DNA of 45,712 bases from Chloroflexota bacterium (GCA_009692745.1 SHYO01000008.1:1-45712); one strand, 5' to 3'. Positions 6,656-16,613 are shown, numbered from the stretch's first letter. A program made the numbers and translations. Notes: generated from the letters alone by a model not told the origin.

Positions 6656-7819
6656 CTACCAATCCGCCACGGCTCCGTCAGCGTGGAAGTAGCGCTGTAC
6701 CGCTTCGGCTTTGAAAGGATATTTAGCCGCCGCTTTTTCATTCACATCAATACCCAGGCCCGGCCGCACCGGAATATCTACGTAACCATCCTTCACTTCT
6801 ATGGGATGCTCCAGGACTTCATTACGCCACGGTACATCGTTGGTAATCGCCTCCTGGATCAGCCAGTTGGGCGTCGCCAGGGCGAAGTGTACCGCGACAG
6901 CAGTGGCAATCGGGCCGTTGGGATTGTGCGGCGCGACTGCCATCGAATAGGTTTCCGCCATAGCAGCAATTTTACGCGCCTCCCACAACCCACCACAGTG
7001 AGACAGGTCCGGCTGGATCACATGGCAGGCGCGCTTCTCAAATATCTCGCGGAATTGATGGCGCCCCACCAACCTTTCGCCGGTAGCAATCGGAATGCGC
7101 GAGGCGCGCGTTACCTGGGCCGTTGCCTCGATGTCTTCCGTCGGGCAAGGCTCCTCGAAAAACAGGAGACCGTACGGTTCAAACGCATGGCAGTATTGGA
7201 TCGCCATGCCGGGCCAGGTACGGGCATGGAGATCTACCATTAAATCCATCTCCGGCCCGACAGCTTCCCGTACCGCCCGGACCAGGATTTCGGCATACCG
7301 CACCGATTGTATACCTTCTACCGGTTCAGTGCGAGGCACCGCCATAAACTTCATCGCGGTGTACCCGGCCTCTTTGACGATCAAGGCGCGCTCGGCGAAC
7401 TCTTGCGGCTCGGTGCTCTCGTACATACTCTTCATCTGCCCGCCCCCCAGGTGATTATAAACCCGGACGCGGTCGCGCACCCGCCCTCCCAGGAGCTCAT
7501 AGACCGGCACGTTGAACACCTTACCCTTGATATCCCACAGGGCCTGCTCAATGCCACTGATGGCGGTCATGCCCTCAATACCCACCTTCCAGAAATATTG
7601 GCGGTACATGATTTGATACAGGTGCTCGATGCGCAGCGGATCTTCCCCGATGATCAGCCGGCTGACATCATCTACCGACCCTACCACACCCTTGGTCTTC
7701 CATTCCAGCGTTGCCTCGCCCCACCCGTATAACCCCGGCTGGTCGGTCTCGACCTTCACAAAGATCCAGTTCCGCATGTTCGCATTGACGACTACGGTAG
7801 AAACTTGGGTAATTTTCAT
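6656..7819 (-). CDS. Enolase-superfamily acid-sugar dehydratase (galactonate-dehydratase-like)
   Basis: This is a 387-aa mandelate racemase/muconate lactonising enzyme protein. The track ORF runs into the upstream repeat; the real start is ATG 7819 with GGAG nine bases before it. Predicted metal ligands are D196 (MVDLHAR), E222 (FFEEP) and E248 (ATGER). The barrel lysine is K157 (AMKFMA), and D271 (IQPDLSHCGG) and H298 (APHNPNGP) form the His-Asp pair seen in D-galactonate dehydratases. The reaction would be dehydration of an aldonate to a 2-keto-3-deoxy acid, which fits the downstream dehydrogenase. The exact sugar acid cannot be told. It is a paralogue of the gene at 43500. Confidence 0.85.
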   Translation of the reverse strand: MKITQVSTVVVNANMRNWIFVKVETDQPGLYGWGEATLEWKTKGVVGSVDDVSRLIIGEDPLRIEHLYQIMYRQYFWKVGIEGMTAISGIEQALWDIKGKVFNVPVYELLGGRVRDRVRVYNHLGGGQMKSMYESTEPQEFAERALIVKEAGYTAMKFMAVPRTEPVEGIQSVRYAEILVRAVREAVGPEMDLMVDLHARTWPGMAIQYCHAFEPYGLLFFEEPCPTEDIEATAQVTRASRIPIATGERLVGRHQFREIFEKRACHVIQPDLSHCGGLWEARKIAAMAETYSMAVAPHNPNGPIATAVAVHFALATPNWLIQEAITNDVPWRNEVLEHPIEVKDGYVDIPVRPGLGIDVNEKAAAKYPFKAEAVQRYFHADGAVADW

Positions 7820-7865
7820 AATCGTTGTCTCCGATATATTCGTTCGGTAATTGGTCAGATTCCCC

Positions 7866-7932
7866 GTAGGTGCGGTATGGTACCGCACGTTTTTGCCCAC
7901 AAGCAAGACGTGCGGTACCATACCGCACCTAC
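7866..7932. repeat. REPIN-like palindromic element 1
   Basis: GTAGGTGCGGTATGGTACCGCAC and its near-mirror GTGCGGTACCATACCGCACCTAC face each other around a centre reading gtttttgcccacaagcaaga. Each arm is itself a hairpin. This is the full two-arm form, between the CocE gene and the enolase-superfamily gene. Confidence 0.8.
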
Positions 7933-8014
7933 AAGCTGGTTTACAGAGCGCTCGGTCAACCTGTCACCGGCCCAACTCTGTGCTGAGTTCTGACTCAGCC
8001 GGGCATTCACCTTG

Positions 8015-10081
8015 TCATAGCAAGCTGCGGGGCAGCGATTCGACCCAGCGCCTGGAAAAGTGTAAAACGGCATTCACATGGACTGCCAGTTCGATGGTGA
8101 TGTGGAAATGGGAGGCGGTAGATTGGATCAGCACGTCCGAGCGGGCCTGGGTTACCTCGTTAGGCCGCTCGATCCGGCTGACATGGCGGCCATAGGCGCT
8201 GGCCCGCGCCGGGTCTGCCGGGTCCACCTGGCAATCGACGGAAAAACTCCGGTGTACGACGGTCGTCGCATTGACGCGCGCATCTGATTCCAAAGCGATT
8301 TTAACGCTGGTGCGGCCAGTTAAAACATCCTGTACGACCTGCCATGTTGGTGGGTGCGCCGCGTCCGAGTGCCTGGAAACCGCCAGGGCAGAAGGGCGGA
8401 AGGCCGGAGGCGTAGCGCTGCCCACAGCAGGCACAGTAGGCAGCACCAGGCAAGATGGTCGCTGCGCCCCGCGGGCCACAGAATTTATCGCCGGTTGCGG
8501 CGTAGGCCAGACGTTGGGCCAGTCTGCACTGGCGATGCTCAGGCGGATACGGTGCCCTTTCGGGAAAACCCAGGCGGTAGCGTCTATCTGGATATCCAAT
8601 TCGTAGATTTCACCGGGCTCCATCGGCTCTGGCTGGACCAGGGATGCGCGGCGCGTTCCGTTGAGCATGCCCTTTGCGACCAGGTGCGAAGCCCCGTCAG
8701 GCGCCACATCCGCCAGACTGGCCGCAAAACCCATCACGAGGGCTTCCGGTGTACCCACCGGCTTCGACGCAACATATAGGTGGGCCCGCGGCCAGCCGAG
8801 GATATGTACATCCTCTGCCAGGGGCGGGGTGGTATAGATGAGCGAGCGCGCTTCATCGGGGCGCTGATCCCCCGCCAGGCCAAACATGATGCCGCCCGAC
8901 CATAACCCTCCGGTCACTCCCACGGTGGGATCGTACGCATAGTAGTCGGTCCCATCAGCGGCCTCTAGCTTTTCCCCTAACAAGTTTCCGGCTGACCCTC
9001 GGTCAGCGCCTGCCAGGTAAAACGTTTTCGCCGCCGCCCCGGGAGGAGGCCAATCGACTTCGCTGCGCCAGGCCCCCGCCGAATCCAGGCGATCTACCAC
9101 CGGCGGCTCGGCGTGCTGCATATATACCGTCACCGGCGGTTCGGCCATAATGCCGGTCTCTATCCCCTTACACCAATAATCCAGCCAACGGACTACCTCA
9201 TGGAGATAGTCAATCCGCGGACCCGGTATCGCTGAATCAGGCATCCGATGGTTCCAGGGACCCATCAACAGTTTACGCGGCACTTGCAAAGACTCGTACA
9301 AGCGCAGCGGCGGATTGGGATAACCATCCTGCCAGCCTCCGATCATAAAAACCGGGCACTTGATCCGCTCAGGGATGTCGCGCACCGAGCCATGCCGCCA
9401 GTATGCATCGTTGGTTTGATGGCTTAACCACTTCAGTATGTAAGGCTCATTATGCGCCAAATGTTGTTCCCAGATCCTGGCCCAATCGCCGCCACCGGCC
9501 TGGCCGGTACACCACTCCGGATAGGGTGGTAGGGCATTGTAAGCTACCATGAAATTACCATAATAGCCTACGTCATAATACATGCGCAGCAAACCCCCGC
9601 GATAGTGGCAATCATCCGTATAGCGATCATCGGTGAAATAGGCGGGGATGATAGTGGTCAGGTGCGGTGGGTTATGGGTTGCTACCTGCAGCGAGCTAAA
9701 TCCGCCGTAGGAGAAACCCATCATATTCACGTGGCCGTCACACCAGGGTTGCTGCGCCAGCCACTCGATGGCATCATAGCCATCGAGCTGTTCCTGTAAT
9801 ACATATTCGTCGACGTTAATCCCCTCCGATCCACCTGTACCACGGATATCCACCCGGGCCAGGATATAGCTGTGTCGCGCCAGGTACTCGTAAAACCGGC
9901 TGAAAGGGGCCACTTCATCCTTACGGTAAGGAATATACTCCATCACTACCGGAAAGCGGGCCGCTTCCTCGTCGGGCATATAGAGATCGGCCGCCAGGCG
10001 CACCCCATCGCGCATGGGAATCATGACATTTTTTACCAACTTCACGCCTTCAGCCAGAGCAATTGTGCTGGTTCCAAGCAT
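8015..10081 (-). CDS. CocE/NonD family hydrolase 1
   Basis: This is a 688-aa alpha/beta hydrolase with the layout of cocaine esterase and the S15 X-Pro dipeptidyl-peptidases. The N-terminal start of the catalytic domain is VMIPMRDGVRLAADLY, the nucleophile is S124 in GFSYGG, the acid is D252 (GGWQDGY) and the histidine is H278 (GPWNHRM). A C-terminal jelly-roll domain follows from ~residue 400. It should hydrolyse an ester or amide, probably in the cytoplasm as no signal peptide is seen. I start at ATG 10081 (AAGAGGGGGG upstream) rather than 10117. It is longer than the other four copies and diverged from them, with an extra ~100 aa at the C-terminus. Confidence 0.85.
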   Translation of the reverse strand: MLGTSTIALAEGVKLVKNVMIPMRDGVRLAADLYMPDEEAARFPVVMEYIPYRKDEVAPFSRFYEYLARHSYILARVDIRGTGGSEGINVDEYVLQEQLDGYDAIEWLAQQPWCDGHVNMMGFSYGGFSSLQVATHNPPHLTTIIPAYFTDDRYTDDCHYRGGLLRMYYDVGYYGNFMVAYNALPPYPEWCTGQAGGGDWARIWEQHLAHNEPYILKWLSHQTNDAYWRHGSVRDIPERIKCPVFMIGGWQDGYPNPPLRLYESLQVPRKLLMGPWNHRMPDSAIPGPRIDYLHEVVRWLDYWCKGIETGIMAEPPVTVYMQHAEPPVVDRLDSAGAWRSEVDWPPPGAAAKTFYLAGADRGSAGNLLGEKLEAADGTDYYAYDPTVGVTGGLWSGGIMFGLAGDQRPDEARSLIYTTPPLAEDVHILGWPRAHLYVASKPVGTPEALVMGFAASLADVAPDGASHLVAKGMLNGTRRASLVQPEPMEPGEIYELDIQIDATAWVFPKGHRIRLSIASADWPNVWPTPQPAINSVARGAQRPSCLVLPTVPAVGSATPPAFRPSALAVSRHSDAAHPPTWQVVQDVLTGRTSVKIALESDARVNATTVVHRSFSVDCQVDPADPARASAYGRHVSRIERPNEVTQARSDVLIQSTASHFHITIELAVHVNAVLHFSRRWVESLPRSLL

Positions 10082-10231
10082 TTTCCCCCCTCTTGGGTTG
10101 TGTCTTAGGACAATCAACTGTCAATGGATTCCTCCTCTCCCAGTGGAGAGGCAGCAGATTTAACGGATTACCACTGCCGCGCGAGGGCCAATCCGTTCAA
10201 TTCGTTCTAATCATCCGTTGACAGCGCCCCT

Positions 10232-11053
10232 TTACAAAGGCACTTCAAAAATTTTAGTTTCCAGATGCACCCCATGCGAGCCATCCTCAATGGTTACCAG
10301 GCGGTAATGGGGAGGACGCAGGCAAAACAAGCGCTCATCCTGCAGCGCAAATTGGAAAGTAGTAGAGCGCACACCGAAGACGGGGACACCGGCTACCTGA
10401 GTTTCATATGATGCATGGGTATGGCCACAGAAGACACCCAGCACCTTCTGCCGGTGCGTATCTACGCCAGCAACCAGATCCCAAAACTTTTGCACATCAT
10501 CGGCTATGAAATCATCCAGCCAGCGGCTGCCTATCGGAACCACGTGATGGTGCATAAACAGGATCGTGGGTATGGGAGCCTGCAAAGCGCCTTTCAGAAA
10601 TTCCAGCATCTCTGTAGTAGCCACAGCCTTATTATCTGCCCCCCAATCCAGGCAGACAAATTGCACCCCCTGGTGCTCGAAAGCCACATTCATCTGCTCT
10701 GCCGCTGTAGAGAGCGGGAACAGGTTACGATAAAAGGCTTGCCGGGGATCATGATTGCCCGGCAAGCAGTAAAACGGGAAATCAGTCAATCCTTCGAAAG
10801 TTATGCGCTGCGGGCCAGGGGCCGCTGAAACCGGCTGGAATTGCATCATCTGCCTTACCGTCTGATATTCCTCATCGGTTCCGGCATGTACCAGGTCACC
10901 TGTGGTCACAATAAAATCGATCTGATCTGCCACATTCTCAGCAATATGGCGCAACACGGCACGAAAAGCCCAGGCCGGCGAATAGCCATAGGTCAACAGC
11001 GCCTCTGACGCCCGCAGATGGTGATCACTTATCTGGACAAAGGCAAAGCCCAT
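10232..11053 (-). CDS. Calcineurin-like metallophosphoesterase (CpdA-like)
   Basis: The 273-aa product has all the blocks of the family in order: QISDHH (D10, H12), GDLVHAG (~52), GNHD (~98), FMHHHV (~167) and GHTHASY (~210). These ligate a dinuclear metal centre. The closest architecture is the class III cyclic nucleotide phosphodiesterases and related phosphodiesterases. GGAG lies upstream of ATG 11053, and the gene follows the aminotransferase gene by 28 bp. Its role in a catabolic cluster is not obvious. It could remove a phosphoester from a substrate or act in signalling. Confidence 0.85.
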   Translation of the reverse strand: MGFAFVQISDHHLRASEALLTYGYSPAWAFRAVLRHIAENVADQIDFIVTTGDLVHAGTDEEYQTVRQMMQFQPVSAAPGPQRITFEGLTDFPFYCLPGNHDPRQAFYRNLFPLSTAAEQMNVAFEHQGVQFVCLDWGADNKAVATTEMLEFLKGALQAPIPTILFMHHHVVPIGSRWLDDFIADDVQKFWDLVAGVDTHRQKVLGVFCGHTHASYETQVAGVPVFGVRSTTFQFALQDERLFCLRPPHYRLVTIEDGSHGVHLETKIFEVPL

Positions 11054-11081
11054 AAAATTAACTCCAAACTTTTGAACTTTA

Positions 11082-12380
11082 CTAAGACAGGGTCTTCAAG
11101 ACCTCTTCCGCCGTCTCTAATGTCCGGTCAATGTCGGCGGCCGTGTGAGATAGACTAATATGGTTGCGCTTCAGATTTACGGGCAGCTCGTAAATGCCCC
11201 GCTCGATCAATCGTTTGCGGTAGGTGATGAATTTAGACACATCGTTGCGCAGCAAATCAGAATAAGTATTGATCGGCCCAACCATGAAGTAGATCAGAAA
11301 AACCGAGCCGAACCCAGCTACGGTGGATTCAACTTCCAAGCGGCCGGTGATTTGCTGCAGGCCGCGCCGCATCCTCTCGCCCATGCCAAAGAGACATTGG
11401 TAACTTTCCGGTCTTTCCAGAATTTCGATAGTGGCCAATGCCGCTGCCACGCCTACCGGGTGACCATTGAAAGTCCCGGCGAAGAAGACATCCCCACCCG
11501 GCCTGGTATGGTGCATCAAATCTTCCCGGCCCGCGAGGGCCGCCATCGGAAAGCCGTTAGCAATAGCCTTGCCCATCGCCGTCAGATCGGGCGTGACCCC
11601 CGAGATCTTCTGATAGCCACCTAACCCATGCCGGAAACCGGTAATCACTTCATCGAAGATCAGTACTGTCCCATGCTTTTGGGTCAAATCCCGCAGCCCC
11701 TGTAAGAACTCCTGGGTTGGCATAACACACCCGATATTGTGCGGAATAGGCTCAAGAATGATAGCCGCAATCTGATCCCCCTGCTCCCGCATTGTTTGAG
11801 CGACGGCCTCAGTATCGTTAAAGGGCAAAACGATGGTGTTGTCCACCACCTCCGGGGTCATGCCGGCCGAAAGCAGATCTTTGTGCCCTACCTTCTCCGG
11901 CGGGCTAATCACATTCATTAAGACGGCATCATGCCCCCCGTGATAACAACCCTGGAATTTGATGATCTTGCTGCGACCGGTGGCGGCGCGCGCCAGCCGG
12001 AGGGCCGCAAAGGTGGCCTCGGAGCCGGAGTTGCAGAACATCACCTTCTCGGCGCTCGGTACATGCTGCACAATCTTTTCGGCCAACTGGATTTCCAGCT
12101 CGTTGGCGCCGATGCCCACCAGATCCGACCGGTTAATAGCCTCTACTACCCGTTGGTTCACCTCCGGGTGGCTGTGGCCCAAGATCGGCGGCCCGAAGGC
12201 GGCATGATAATCTATATATTGTTTGCCATCCGCATCGTAAATATAGGCTCCCTGGGCGCGGGTAAAGACCAGGTTCGGGTCAGTCAACCGATTCGCGCTG
12301 CTGACGCCGCCGGGGATGACCTTCTTAGCCCGTTCGTAGATTTGTTGTGACTTTATATGCGTATCTGACATAGCTTTCAT
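11082..12380 (-). CDS. Class III aminotransferase, glutamate-1-semialdehyde aminomutase-like
   Basis: This is a 432-aa PLP enzyme of fold type I. The start (SQQIYERAKKVIPGGVSSANR) is typical of the glutamate-1-semialdehyde mutase group. CNSGSEATFAALRLAR binds the cofactor phosphate, LIFDEVITGFR holds the PLP-pyridine Asp, and the Schiff-base Lys is in MGKAIANGFP (~270). It is unlikely to be HemL itself, because no haem genes are near and it sits in a catabolic cluster. A transaminase for an amino acid or amino ketone intermediate is more likely. AAGGAG precedes ATG 12380; MSDTH at 12371 is an alternative start. Confidence 0.85.
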   Translation of the reverse strand: MKAMSDTHIKSQQIYERAKKVIPGGVSSANRLTDPNLVFTRAQGAYIYDADGKQYIDYHAAFGPPILGHSHPEVNQRVVEAINRSDLVGIGANELEIQLAEKIVQHVPSAEKVMFCNSGSEATFAALRLARAATGRSKIIKFQGCYHGGHDAVLMNVISPPEKVGHKDLLSAGMTPEVVDNTIVLPFNDTEAVAQTMREQGDQIAAIILEPIPHNIGCVMPTQEFLQGLRDLTQKHGTVLIFDEVITGFRHGLGGYQKISGVTPDLTAMGKAIANGFPMAALAGREDLMHHTRPGGDVFFAGTFNGHPVGVAAALATIEILERPESYQCLFGMGERMRRGLQQITGRLEVESTVAGFGSVFLIYFMVGPINTYSDLLRNDVSKFITYRKRLIERGIYELPVNLKRNHISLSHTAADIDRTLETAEEVLKTLS

Positions 12381-12408
12381 TTCTCCTTACATAGCTGTTC
12401 ACGTTTTT

Positions 12409-12492
12409 GTAGGTGCGGGCAGTGTACTTCACTGTATATAACCGCACGTTTTTCGCCCACGAGTAACACGTGCGGTTGGAAACCGCACCTAC
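12409..12492. repeat. REPIN-like palindromic element 2 (long-arm variant)
   Basis: The outer ends are GTAGGTGCGG and CCGCACCTAC. The left arm carries the extra inner palindrome GGCAGTGTACTTCACTG, also found mirrored in element 3. The centre (gtttttcgcccacgagtaacac) matches the other copies. It lies between the amidohydrolase and the aminotransferase. Confidence 0.8.
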
Positions 12493-12509
12493 GGAAATTT
12501 GCTTGGATA

Positions 12510-13400
12510 TTAATCCGCCAATCCCAATAAGGCCAGGCTGTCCCGGTGAATAATCGCTTCGATCTCCTCTTCGGGGACGCGGGGCAATTTCGTCCCTTCC
12601 AGGATATCGTTGACCTGGCGGGTGCCTGCCATGGTCTCGGCCGGTGTAGCTATCGGATAATCGGAACCGAAGAGCAGCTTGGGCATCACACCCCATTCTG
12701 TCGCCAGCCGGAGCGCATTATACATCGACCAGGGGCGGAAGAATTGGGCCGAAATATCGGCATAGACGTTGGGATGCTTGCGGATCACCACGATGGTATC
12801 TACCTGCCAGGGATGGCCGATATGCGCTATGATAATCTTCAGCTCCGGGAAGGCAATCGCTATACGATCGACGTGCAGCGGGTACGCATCAATCAGTGGA
12901 GCGGTGCGCACGGGCGAGGTTCCCATGTGAAATAGAATGGGCAACCCCAACTGCTGCGCCCTGCCGTAAATGGCATACGCCTCAGACCCCAGCAGATCGG
13001 CCCGTTGATAATTGAGCCCCAGCTTGACGCCCCGCATGCCTAATTCGTGGACGCCGCGCTCGATCTCTTGCAGCGGGTCGGCCTCGTACGGGTGGACCGT
13101 CACGAATCCGATGACTTTGCCCCGTTGTGACTGCACCAATGCGGCGGTGAGATCATTGGCCTCTTTCGTAGGCATCACCAGGTCCGAAGGGTCAAAAGGG
13201 GCGTTGGGATCCTTATCAGGATGGGAGGCAATATTAAAAGTGATCGCCCGGTCGACGACCTCCATCGCCTGGGCATAGTCTGCCGGCGTGGCGGAAATGC
13301 TGGCAGCCTTATCCGGCCGCCATGCGGCATTGGTAATGGCCTGGCCAGCCGGCCGGGCAAATTGGGGGCGGGGGGGATGGGTATGGACATCGATGATCAT
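12510..13400 (-). CDS. Amidohydrolase-2 family metal-dependent hydrolase
   Basis: This 296-aa TIM-barrel protein starts MIIDVHTHP, the strand-1 HxH metal motif. FHMGTS (strand-5-type His), IIAHIGHPW (strand-6-type His) and FGSDYP (the catalytic Asp) follow in the order of the amidohydrolase superfamily. The group includes ACMSD-type decarboxylases and lactone hydrolases, so hydrolysis of a lactone or amide, or decarboxylation, are all possible. AGAGGAG is well placed before ATG 13400. It lies between CocE 2 and the aminotransferase in the same direction. Confidence 0.85.
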   Translation of the reverse strand: MIIDVHTHPPRPQFARPAGQAITNAAWRPDKAASISATPADYAQAMEVVDRAITFNIASHPDKDPNAPFDPSDLVMPTKEANDLTAALVQSQRGKVIGFVTVHPYEADPLQEIERGVHELGMRGVKLGLNYQRADLLGSEAYAIYGRAQQLGLPILFHMGTSPVRTAPLIDAYPLHVDRIAIAFPELKIIIAHIGHPWQVDTIVVIRKHPNVYADISAQFFRPWSMYNALRLATEWGVMPKLLFGSDYPIATPAETMAGTRQVNDILEGTKLPRVPEEEIEAIIHRDSLALLGLAD

Positions 13401-13460
13401 GATACGGCTCCTCTCTGCTCAATATTTTAAGGCCGGTAAGGCCAACTGTTGACAGCCCTC

Positions 13461-15398
13461 TCACCCCGGGACTACCGGCAGCACCACGTGGGATGGCCGG
13501 GTGTAATCCAGGTAGACGGTATTATGGGCCGGCGCCATTTGGGTATGGCGCCCCATAGGCTCCCCCGTATTCGGGTTGAGATCAAACCGCGGGAAGTTGC
13601 TGCTGGAGATATCCAGCCGGATACGGTGCCCGGTCTTAAACAGGTTGCTGGTGGGCGGCAGGGTGATCTGCACCTGGTAGACTTTCCCCGGCTCCATCAG
13701 CTCTTCCCGTTCCCAACTATCGCGATAGCGTGTGCGGATAATGGAGTCGGTGAGGTTCATGTGATACCCCGCCGGATAGTCCTCGTTGGCTGGGCAAACA
13801 TCGACCAATTTCGCCGTGAAATCGGTATCGACGGCGGAAGAGGAGATCCACAGGGTTACCTCGATCTTGCCGGTGACCTCTATGTCCTGCTCCAGCGGCT
13901 GAGTTTGGAATACCAGCACATCCGGCCGGGCTGCCAGAGGTTGGTAAGGGGGCTGCGCCCCCACGATACCGGGCTCCTCTTTTTGGTGCGCCGCGCCATC
14001 CATAATAATGCTGCGCATCCTGACCCAGGGTGGCAGATATTTGACCCAGAAAGGATCCAGCATATCTCCGAAATTGACCATCTCAAAGTAGCCTGTGACC
14101 GTCCCGCCGATGGTCGGCACGGGGTGGTGGGGATCATATGTAAACTTCACCGGTGGCGCCATCGCCACGGAGTGGTGACCTTCGTCCGCGCCCCGCCGAG
14201 GTTCCGAGCTTAGCAAGCCGCCGCTGCGCAAATAATAGGTCGACTGTTGGGTGCGTTTCAAGGGCCACTCATACTCATCGCGCCACACGCCCCCATGACT
14301 CATTTTCCCCAGCGCAGTTCGCCGCCCATCGCCACCGCCCATCACGAAAATTTGCACCGGCGGCTCATCCTCTACCCCAGTGGGAATATCCTTCAGCCAG
14401 CGGTCAAACCAGCGCAACTGCTCCGGATTGAAGCGCGCGAAGCCCCAAATCGCGGCAGGGCCAAAGTCCACATCGCCGGCATAGGACATGTTAACCGACC
14501 GCATCCCCATGTGTGTCCAGGGTCCCATGATCAGCCGCTGCGGTGTCTGATTCTTTTGCGCCATTTTAGCGTAGGCATTGGTGGTAGCGATGGCGAAAGG
14601 ATCGAACCAGCCGCCACTGAATGTAGCAGGAATATCGGCGTGGCGGTCGAAGTTACGCTCAAAATCGTTGCACTCGGCCGCCCAGAATTCGTCGTAGGCC
14701 CCGCGATAGTAATAATCAAACAGGGTCTTTTCCAGGTTGGGCACCACCGCGAGTGGGGTCAATCCGGGTTTAAAAGGCGTGGTGTAGACCAAATCCCGCA
14801 TATGTTCCATAGCATCGTAGAGCGACTGTTTGGCCACCGGATCATCCCGTATCTCCTGGGAATCCTGGGCATGCAGAAACAGGGCGCCGAACATGTGCAG
14901 TTGCATGGCCCCGCCCAGGCGGGATTGGTGGGCATAATTGTTGGTGGGCGAGACATCCGGCCAGATCGCCGTCAAATGGGGGGGTCTGTATAGCGCCATA
15001 TGGATTTGTATCAAGCCGGGGTGGGAGCTGCCCACGGCGCCAACCCGGCCATTGGACCAGGGCTGGGCCGCGATCCATTCGACCGTATCATAGCCATCCA
15101 TCCCTTCTTTGGGATTCACGGTATGAAAATACTGCCCCTTCCCCTCCGAATTGTAGCGCCCGCGCAAATCTTGCTGGACGGTGACATAGCCGCGGGGTGT
15201 GAAAAAATTGGCGATTGATTCCACATACCGTCCGGCCGCCTTATCGTACGAAGTGCGAATCAGAATTGTAGGGAGCGGCCCCGGCATGATTTCCCCGTTC
15301 TGCGCCGGCCGGTAGATATCCGCCGCCAGGCGGACCCCGTCGCGCATGGGTATCATCACATCCTTAAAGATAACCATTCCATATTCCGCCCCAGTCAT
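13461..15398 (-). CDS. CocE/NonD family hydrolase 2
   Basis: This is a 645-aa CocE-type serine hydrolase. VMIPMRDGVRLAADIY opens the catalytic domain. The nucleophile elbow is GSSHPG (S125) instead of the more usual GxSYGG, which still fits G-x-S-x-x-G. GGWFDPF and GPWTHMG give the Asp and His. The C-terminal jelly roll ends with the family-typical GHRIRLDISSSNFPRFDLNPNTG. The start codon follows the upstream enolase-superfamily stop directly (TAGATG) with AAGGAG inside that gene, so the two are translationally coupled and should work in one pathway. Confidence 0.88.
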   Translation of the reverse strand: MTGAEYGMVIFKDVMIPMRDGVRLAADIYRPAQNGEIMPGPLPTILIRTSYDKAAGRYVESIANFFTPRGYVTVQQDLRGRYNSEGKGQYFHTVNPKEGMDGYDTVEWIAAQPWSNGRVGAVGSSHPGLIQIHMALYRPPHLTAIWPDVSPTNNYAHQSRLGGAMQLHMFGALFLHAQDSQEIRDDPVAKQSLYDAMEHMRDLVYTTPFKPGLTPLAVVPNLEKTLFDYYYRGAYDEFWAAECNDFERNFDRHADIPATFSGGWFDPFAIATTNAYAKMAQKNQTPQRLIMGPWTHMGMRSVNMSYAGDVDFGPAAIWGFARFNPEQLRWFDRWLKDIPTGVEDEPPVQIFVMGGGDGRRTALGKMSHGGVWRDEYEWPLKRTQQSTYYLRSGGLLSSEPRRGADEGHHSVAMAPPVKFTYDPHHPVPTIGGTVTGYFEMVNFGDMLDPFWVKYLPPWVRMRSIIMDGAAHQKEEPGIVGAQPPYQPLAARPDVLVFQTQPLEQDIEVTGKIEVTLWISSSAVDTDFTAKLVDVCPANEDYPAGYHMNLTDSIIRTRYRDSWEREELMEPGKVYQVQITLPPTSNLFKTGHRIRLDISSSNFPRFDLNPNTGEPMGRHTQMAPAHNTVYLDYTRPSHVVLPVVPG

Positions 15399-16604
15399 CT
15401 ATGCACTCCTTGCCGCCTGCGCGGCCTCCTCCAGCCACACCTGCGTCACTTCCAGGCCAAAGCCCGGCGCATCGCTGGGCACCAGGTAACCATTTTTGAT
15501 CACTGCCGTGCCCGGCAACTTCACCATCTCCGCCAGGGGCACACCGGGCGCGGAGACTCCCTCGGATTTCTCCCCCCATACAATCGCGGGCATGGCGTAG
15601 CTCAGGTGCTGCCCGTAGGGGTAATTCATGCCGCCGTGGGCAATCACCGAAATCCCCGCAGCTTCGGCAATATGGCAAATCTTGATTGCGGCGGTGATCC
15701 CTCCTGCCCAGAGCACATCCGGCTGAAAAATATCCACCAGCCGCCGGCTGGCTGCCTGGGCGAAAGGCATAGGCAGGTACCAATGTTCGCCCGTCGCCAG
15801 GGCCTGCCAGGGAAGGCGCTGCCGCACCGCGGCGTAACCGTCAACCTCTTCAGGAAGCAGGTAATCCTCCAGCCATTTCAGCCGGTAAGGACGCAGCGTC
15901 TCCGCCAACCTGACGGTATACTCCACATCCAGACCCATCCAACCATCGGCCATTAAATCCACCTCGTCCCCTACCAATTCCCGGGTCCGCGCGATGATTT
16001 CCTCATTTTGCCGCAAGCCATCCAGCCCCTCGACCGGGCCATACGGCAGAAAAATTTTCGTGGCCTTAAAACCCAACTCCAGGTACCAGGCCGTATCAGA
16101 ACCACTGGCATAACAAAAAATCTTATCTTTTTGCGGCCCACCCAGCAGCTCATACACCGGCCGCCGCAAAAGCTTGCCTTTCAGGTCCCACAGCGCCACA
16201 TCGACGGCACTGATCGCATAGCTGGCCAACCCATTGCTGCCGTACATAGCGGACATGCGCACCATCATGTCCCACAGCTTTTCTGTCGCCATGCAATTTT
16301 CGCCGACCAGGTTGGGGGCAAAGTGCGCATTGATAATGGCAGCCACCGGCGTTCCCATGACTGAGATGCCCAGGCCCCACGTACCATCTTCGGCCGTCAC
16401 CACACAGGCGACATTTTGCCACTGGTCCGGCGGCTGCCAGGCTTCCCGCCTCTCACCGGCTTCCGGCTTTCTCAACTGTGGATACCGGTTGGCCGGACGG
16501 ACAAAGGGCTTCTTGCCTCCAGGAAAACCCACCTGCCGGCGCGGTTTGGTTTTAGGTTGCACCTGGAATTTGATGGGTACGGCGCGAATTTCTTTGATTT
16601 TCAT
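15399..16604 (-). CDS. Enolase-superfamily dehydratase, L-rhamnonate-dehydratase-like, copy 1
   Basis: At 401 aa this matches the rhamnonate dehydratase layout. LMADGWMGLDVEYTVRLAE (metal Asp), LKWLEDYLLPEE (metal Glu), ATGEHWY (metal Glu), DIFQPDVLWAGG (Asp) and VIAHGGMNYPYGQH (His) follow in order. RhmD-type enzymes dehydrate 6-deoxy or other aldonates to 2-keto-3-deoxy acids. It lies 9 bp downstream of the DMFase-like gene. Copy 2 (18255-19418) is very similar along its whole length, so the two arose by duplication around the DMFase-like gene. Copy 1 carries a Lys/Arg/Pro-rich insertion near residues 20-55. Confidence 0.87.
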   Translation of the reverse strand: MKIKEIRAVPIKFQVQPKTKPRRQVGFPGGKKPFVRPANRYPQLRKPEAGERREAWQPPDQWQNVACVVTAEDGTWGLGISVMGTPVAAIINAHFAPNLVGENCMATEKLWDMMVRMSAMYGSNGLASYAISAVDVALWDLKGKLLRRPVYELLGGPQKDKIFCYASGSDTAWYLELGFKATKIFLPYGPVEGLDGLRQNEEIIARTRELVGDEVDLMADGWMGLDVEYTVRLAETLRPYRLKWLEDYLLPEEVDGYAAVRQRLPWQALATGEHWYLPMPFAQAASRRLVDIFQPDVLWAGGITAAIKICHIAEAAGISVIAHGGMNYPYGQHLSYAMPAIVWGEKSEGVSAPGVPLAEMVKLPGTAVIKNGYLVPSDAPGFGLEVTQVWLEEAAQAARSA

Positions 16605-16613
16605 GGGTATTGG

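Noticed and set aside
10134-10151. CCTCTCC-CAGT-GGAGAGG hairpin after the metallophosphoesterase as a terminator
   Set aside because: No T-run follows on the minus strand and the next gene starts close by. It may be chance.
11082-12380. Annotation as hemL of haem biosynthesis
   Set aside because: No other tetrapyrrole genes are present, and many class III aminotransferases share this sequence pattern.
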